Shown here in pieces: positions 6,260 through 7,378 of a DNA stretch of 7,378 bases. The stretch covers positions 1 to 7,378 of the forward strand of contig AQSD01000017.1 in NCBI GenBank assembly GCA_000402755.1. Direction: 5' to 3'. The DNA comes from Fidelibacterota bacterium SCGC AAA160-B08 (GTDB lineage Bacteria > Fidelibacterota > Marinisomatia > Marinisomatales > Marinisomataceae). The notes under the pieces were generated by a model, which saw nothing but the letters and a program-made list of their open reading frames with translations, had not been told where the DNA came from and searched no databases. Numbering within the stretch: position 1 is the stretch's first letter; each line of letters begins with the position of its first letter. Position numbers and translations under genes: made by a program.

Positions 6260-7378
6260 ATAAAACCTCTACGGATTCTGTAGTTAATCTGACTTTATCA
6301 AAAGGACTATTTGCTGGAGGACTATACAGTATTAAACCATGATTCTCAATCAACTCATTTTTATATCCTTGAAGAAAAGATTGAATAGGAATTTCTATCT
6401 TTCCATCTTCTATTTTTCTTGATATAATAAAATTTTGGTCTGAAACGTAAGCTGAATCACTGAGAGATTCATCGTCAGATAGGAATGTAGTGAAATCCCA
6501 ATTTTTTACAGAATCTGAAAGCGCCGCAACAACAACATAAAACTCATCGTCATCTTCAAGATTTGACGATTCTATATTTAGTACGAGATTTGCATTTTTT
6601 ACTATAGAATTTCTCTCTAACTCATTAATAATATCTAAATCGTATCGTAAGATTGATCGAACTCCTGATCCAGAATTAAGCGTAATATAGTTAGAGTCTT
6701 CTTCTTCTATGATTGGTGGAGAAAAAATACTAATACCTTTATCTCCAAAGAAAAGAATTGAAGTATCTATAGTAGTGGTATCGTTTACTGTCGCTTTATA
6801 CCACACTCTCATTCTTGGTTGATTATTACTTTCGTCACTTTCGATTGTAAATAACTCGTCTAAACCATCGTCGACCTTAAGCATGAAAGTTCTTGCTGGA
6901 TATGTAAATGCATCAAAATAGAACTCTTTTAATAATTCAAGATTATCGTCTTTAAATAAAAAATTTAATGTATCATATCCTACGCTGTCAGGCTCAATAT
7001 TAGCTAATGGAATCTGATGTAATAATGTAGCATTATTTTCAAAATCCATATAATTATCTAATGAATAATAGCTAGTAGAGTCTTCAGAAAAAATACTATC
7101 TTCAGTTGCTAAAACTGAATATAAGTATAGATTTGATGTTGAATTTATAGTATCCTGAGTCTGCATATAAACCAATGCACTGTCAACCTGTATTGAATCT
7201 GCTAATAGGTCAAATAAAGCAGTTGGTGGTAGTGAACCTGAAAATAGTGTAAGACTAAATAGGGAAAATAAATTTTCAGAACCTTTGACATCTCCAAAGA
7301 AAAATTTTGTATTTGATCCTATTGTTGGACTGATTTGAAATATTTTATTTTGATCTAATGGAAGCGTGAGTGTATTTA
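6246..7378 (-). CDS. Acidic beta-rich secreted protein, 3' part, DNRLRE-like repeats
   Basis: No known gene is recognised with certainty. The frame is open from the window edge to the TAG at 6246-6248, giving 376 visible residues; the start lies outside. A shorter version starting at the TTG at 7175 would be wrong, because 67 further in-frame residues upstream continue the same composition and fold pattern. The chain is poor in Cys, rich in Asp, Glu and Ser, and predicted mostly beta. Two segments look like repeats of one unit: near the edge, TIGSNTKFFFGD through SIQVDSALVYMQTQ, and further on, YITLNSGSGVRSILRYDL followed by SIVKNANLVLNIES. Each has a strand, a 'rsiLrfdL'-like strand and an 'I..A.L.L' strand, the pattern of DNRLRE/CBM96-type sandwiches on secreted proteins. 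The end, ENHGLILYSPPANSPFDKVRL, also fits such a unit. DUF4270-type lipoproteins of Bacteroidetes are an alternative. Its stop overlaps the start of the barrel gene, suggesting the two surface proteins are co-translated. Confidence 0.7.
   Translation of the reverse strand, partial: NTLTLPLDQNKIFQISPTIGSNTKFFFGDVKGSENLFSLFSLTLFSGSLPPTALFDLLADSIQVDSALVYMQTQDTINSTSNLYLYSVLATEDSIFSEDSTSYYSLDNYMDFENNATLLHQIPLANIEPDSVGYDTLNFLFKDDNLELLKEFYFDAFTYPARTFMLKVDDGLDELFTIESDESNNQPRMRVWYKATVNDTTTIDTSILFFGDKGISIFSPPIIEEEDSNYITLNSGSGVRSILRYDLDIINELERNSIVKNANLVLNIESSNLEDDDEFYVVVAALSDSVKNWDFTTFLSDDESLSDSAYVSDQNFIISRKIEDGKIEIPIQSFLQGYKNELIENHGLILYSPPANSPFDKVRLTTESVEVLYVKP
6266..6270 (-). promoter_or_regulatory. 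Shine-Dalgarno of the outer-membrane barrel gene
   Basis: Read on the minus strand the bases are AGAGG with a 6-nt spacer (TTTTAT) before the ATG at 6259. The site lies inside the end of the upstream coding region, so the barrel gene can start translation by itself despite the 14-nt overlap. Confidence 0.65.

Noticed and set aside
7173..7175. TTG start for the acidic beta-rich protein
   Set aside because: The frame stays open for 67 more codons to the window edge with the same composition, and one repeat-like segment spans this TTG, so the gene is truncated by the window and not started here.

Overview
This AT-rich 7.4 kb window is read entirely on the minus strand and is almost gapless. The three intergenic gaps are 4, 9 and 15 nt, and the other three gene junctions overlap by 8-14 nt. 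The lineage looks like a marine member of the FCB group, possibly Candidatus Marinimicrobia (SAR406). The reasons are low GC, secreted TPR and beta-rich proteins, an outer-membrane barrel of FCB style, a GlyA with the Bacteroidetes-type insertion before the QGGPL motif, and few Shine-Dalgarno sequences. This placement is an inference; no marker gene was compared.

Reading in the direction of transcription (high to low coordinates): (1) 7378-6246, the 3' part of a gene for an acidic beta-rich, probably secreted protein that looks like tandem DNRLRE-type beta-sandwich units. (2) 6259-5009, an outer-membrane beta-barrel protein. (3) 4993-3656, a secreted TPR protein. (4) 3651-2365, glyA, serine hydroxymethyltransferase. 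(5) 2372-1515, a TatT-like lipoprotein. (6) 1505-525, a DctP/TatP-like TRAP substrate-binding protein. (7) 535-1, the 5' part of a TRAP small-permease (DctQ) gene, possibly a DctQM fusion.

The best signal is genes 5-7. Their order TatT, P, Q(M), their tight spacing and the missing substrate-clamping arginine in the P subunit together match a TPAT (tetratricopeptide-repeat-protein-associated TRAP transporter), known from Treponema pallidum Tp0956-Tp0958. TPAT ligands are not well established, and a hydrophobic ligand has been proposed. Here the TPAT is locked to glyA by an 8-nt overlap and lies downstream of an outer-membrane barrel and two secreted proteins. A functional link between the envelope genes and the transporter is possible but unproven.

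No RNA genes, mobile elements, CRISPR arrays, promoters or terminators can be supported. There is no non-coding stretch longer than 15 nt.
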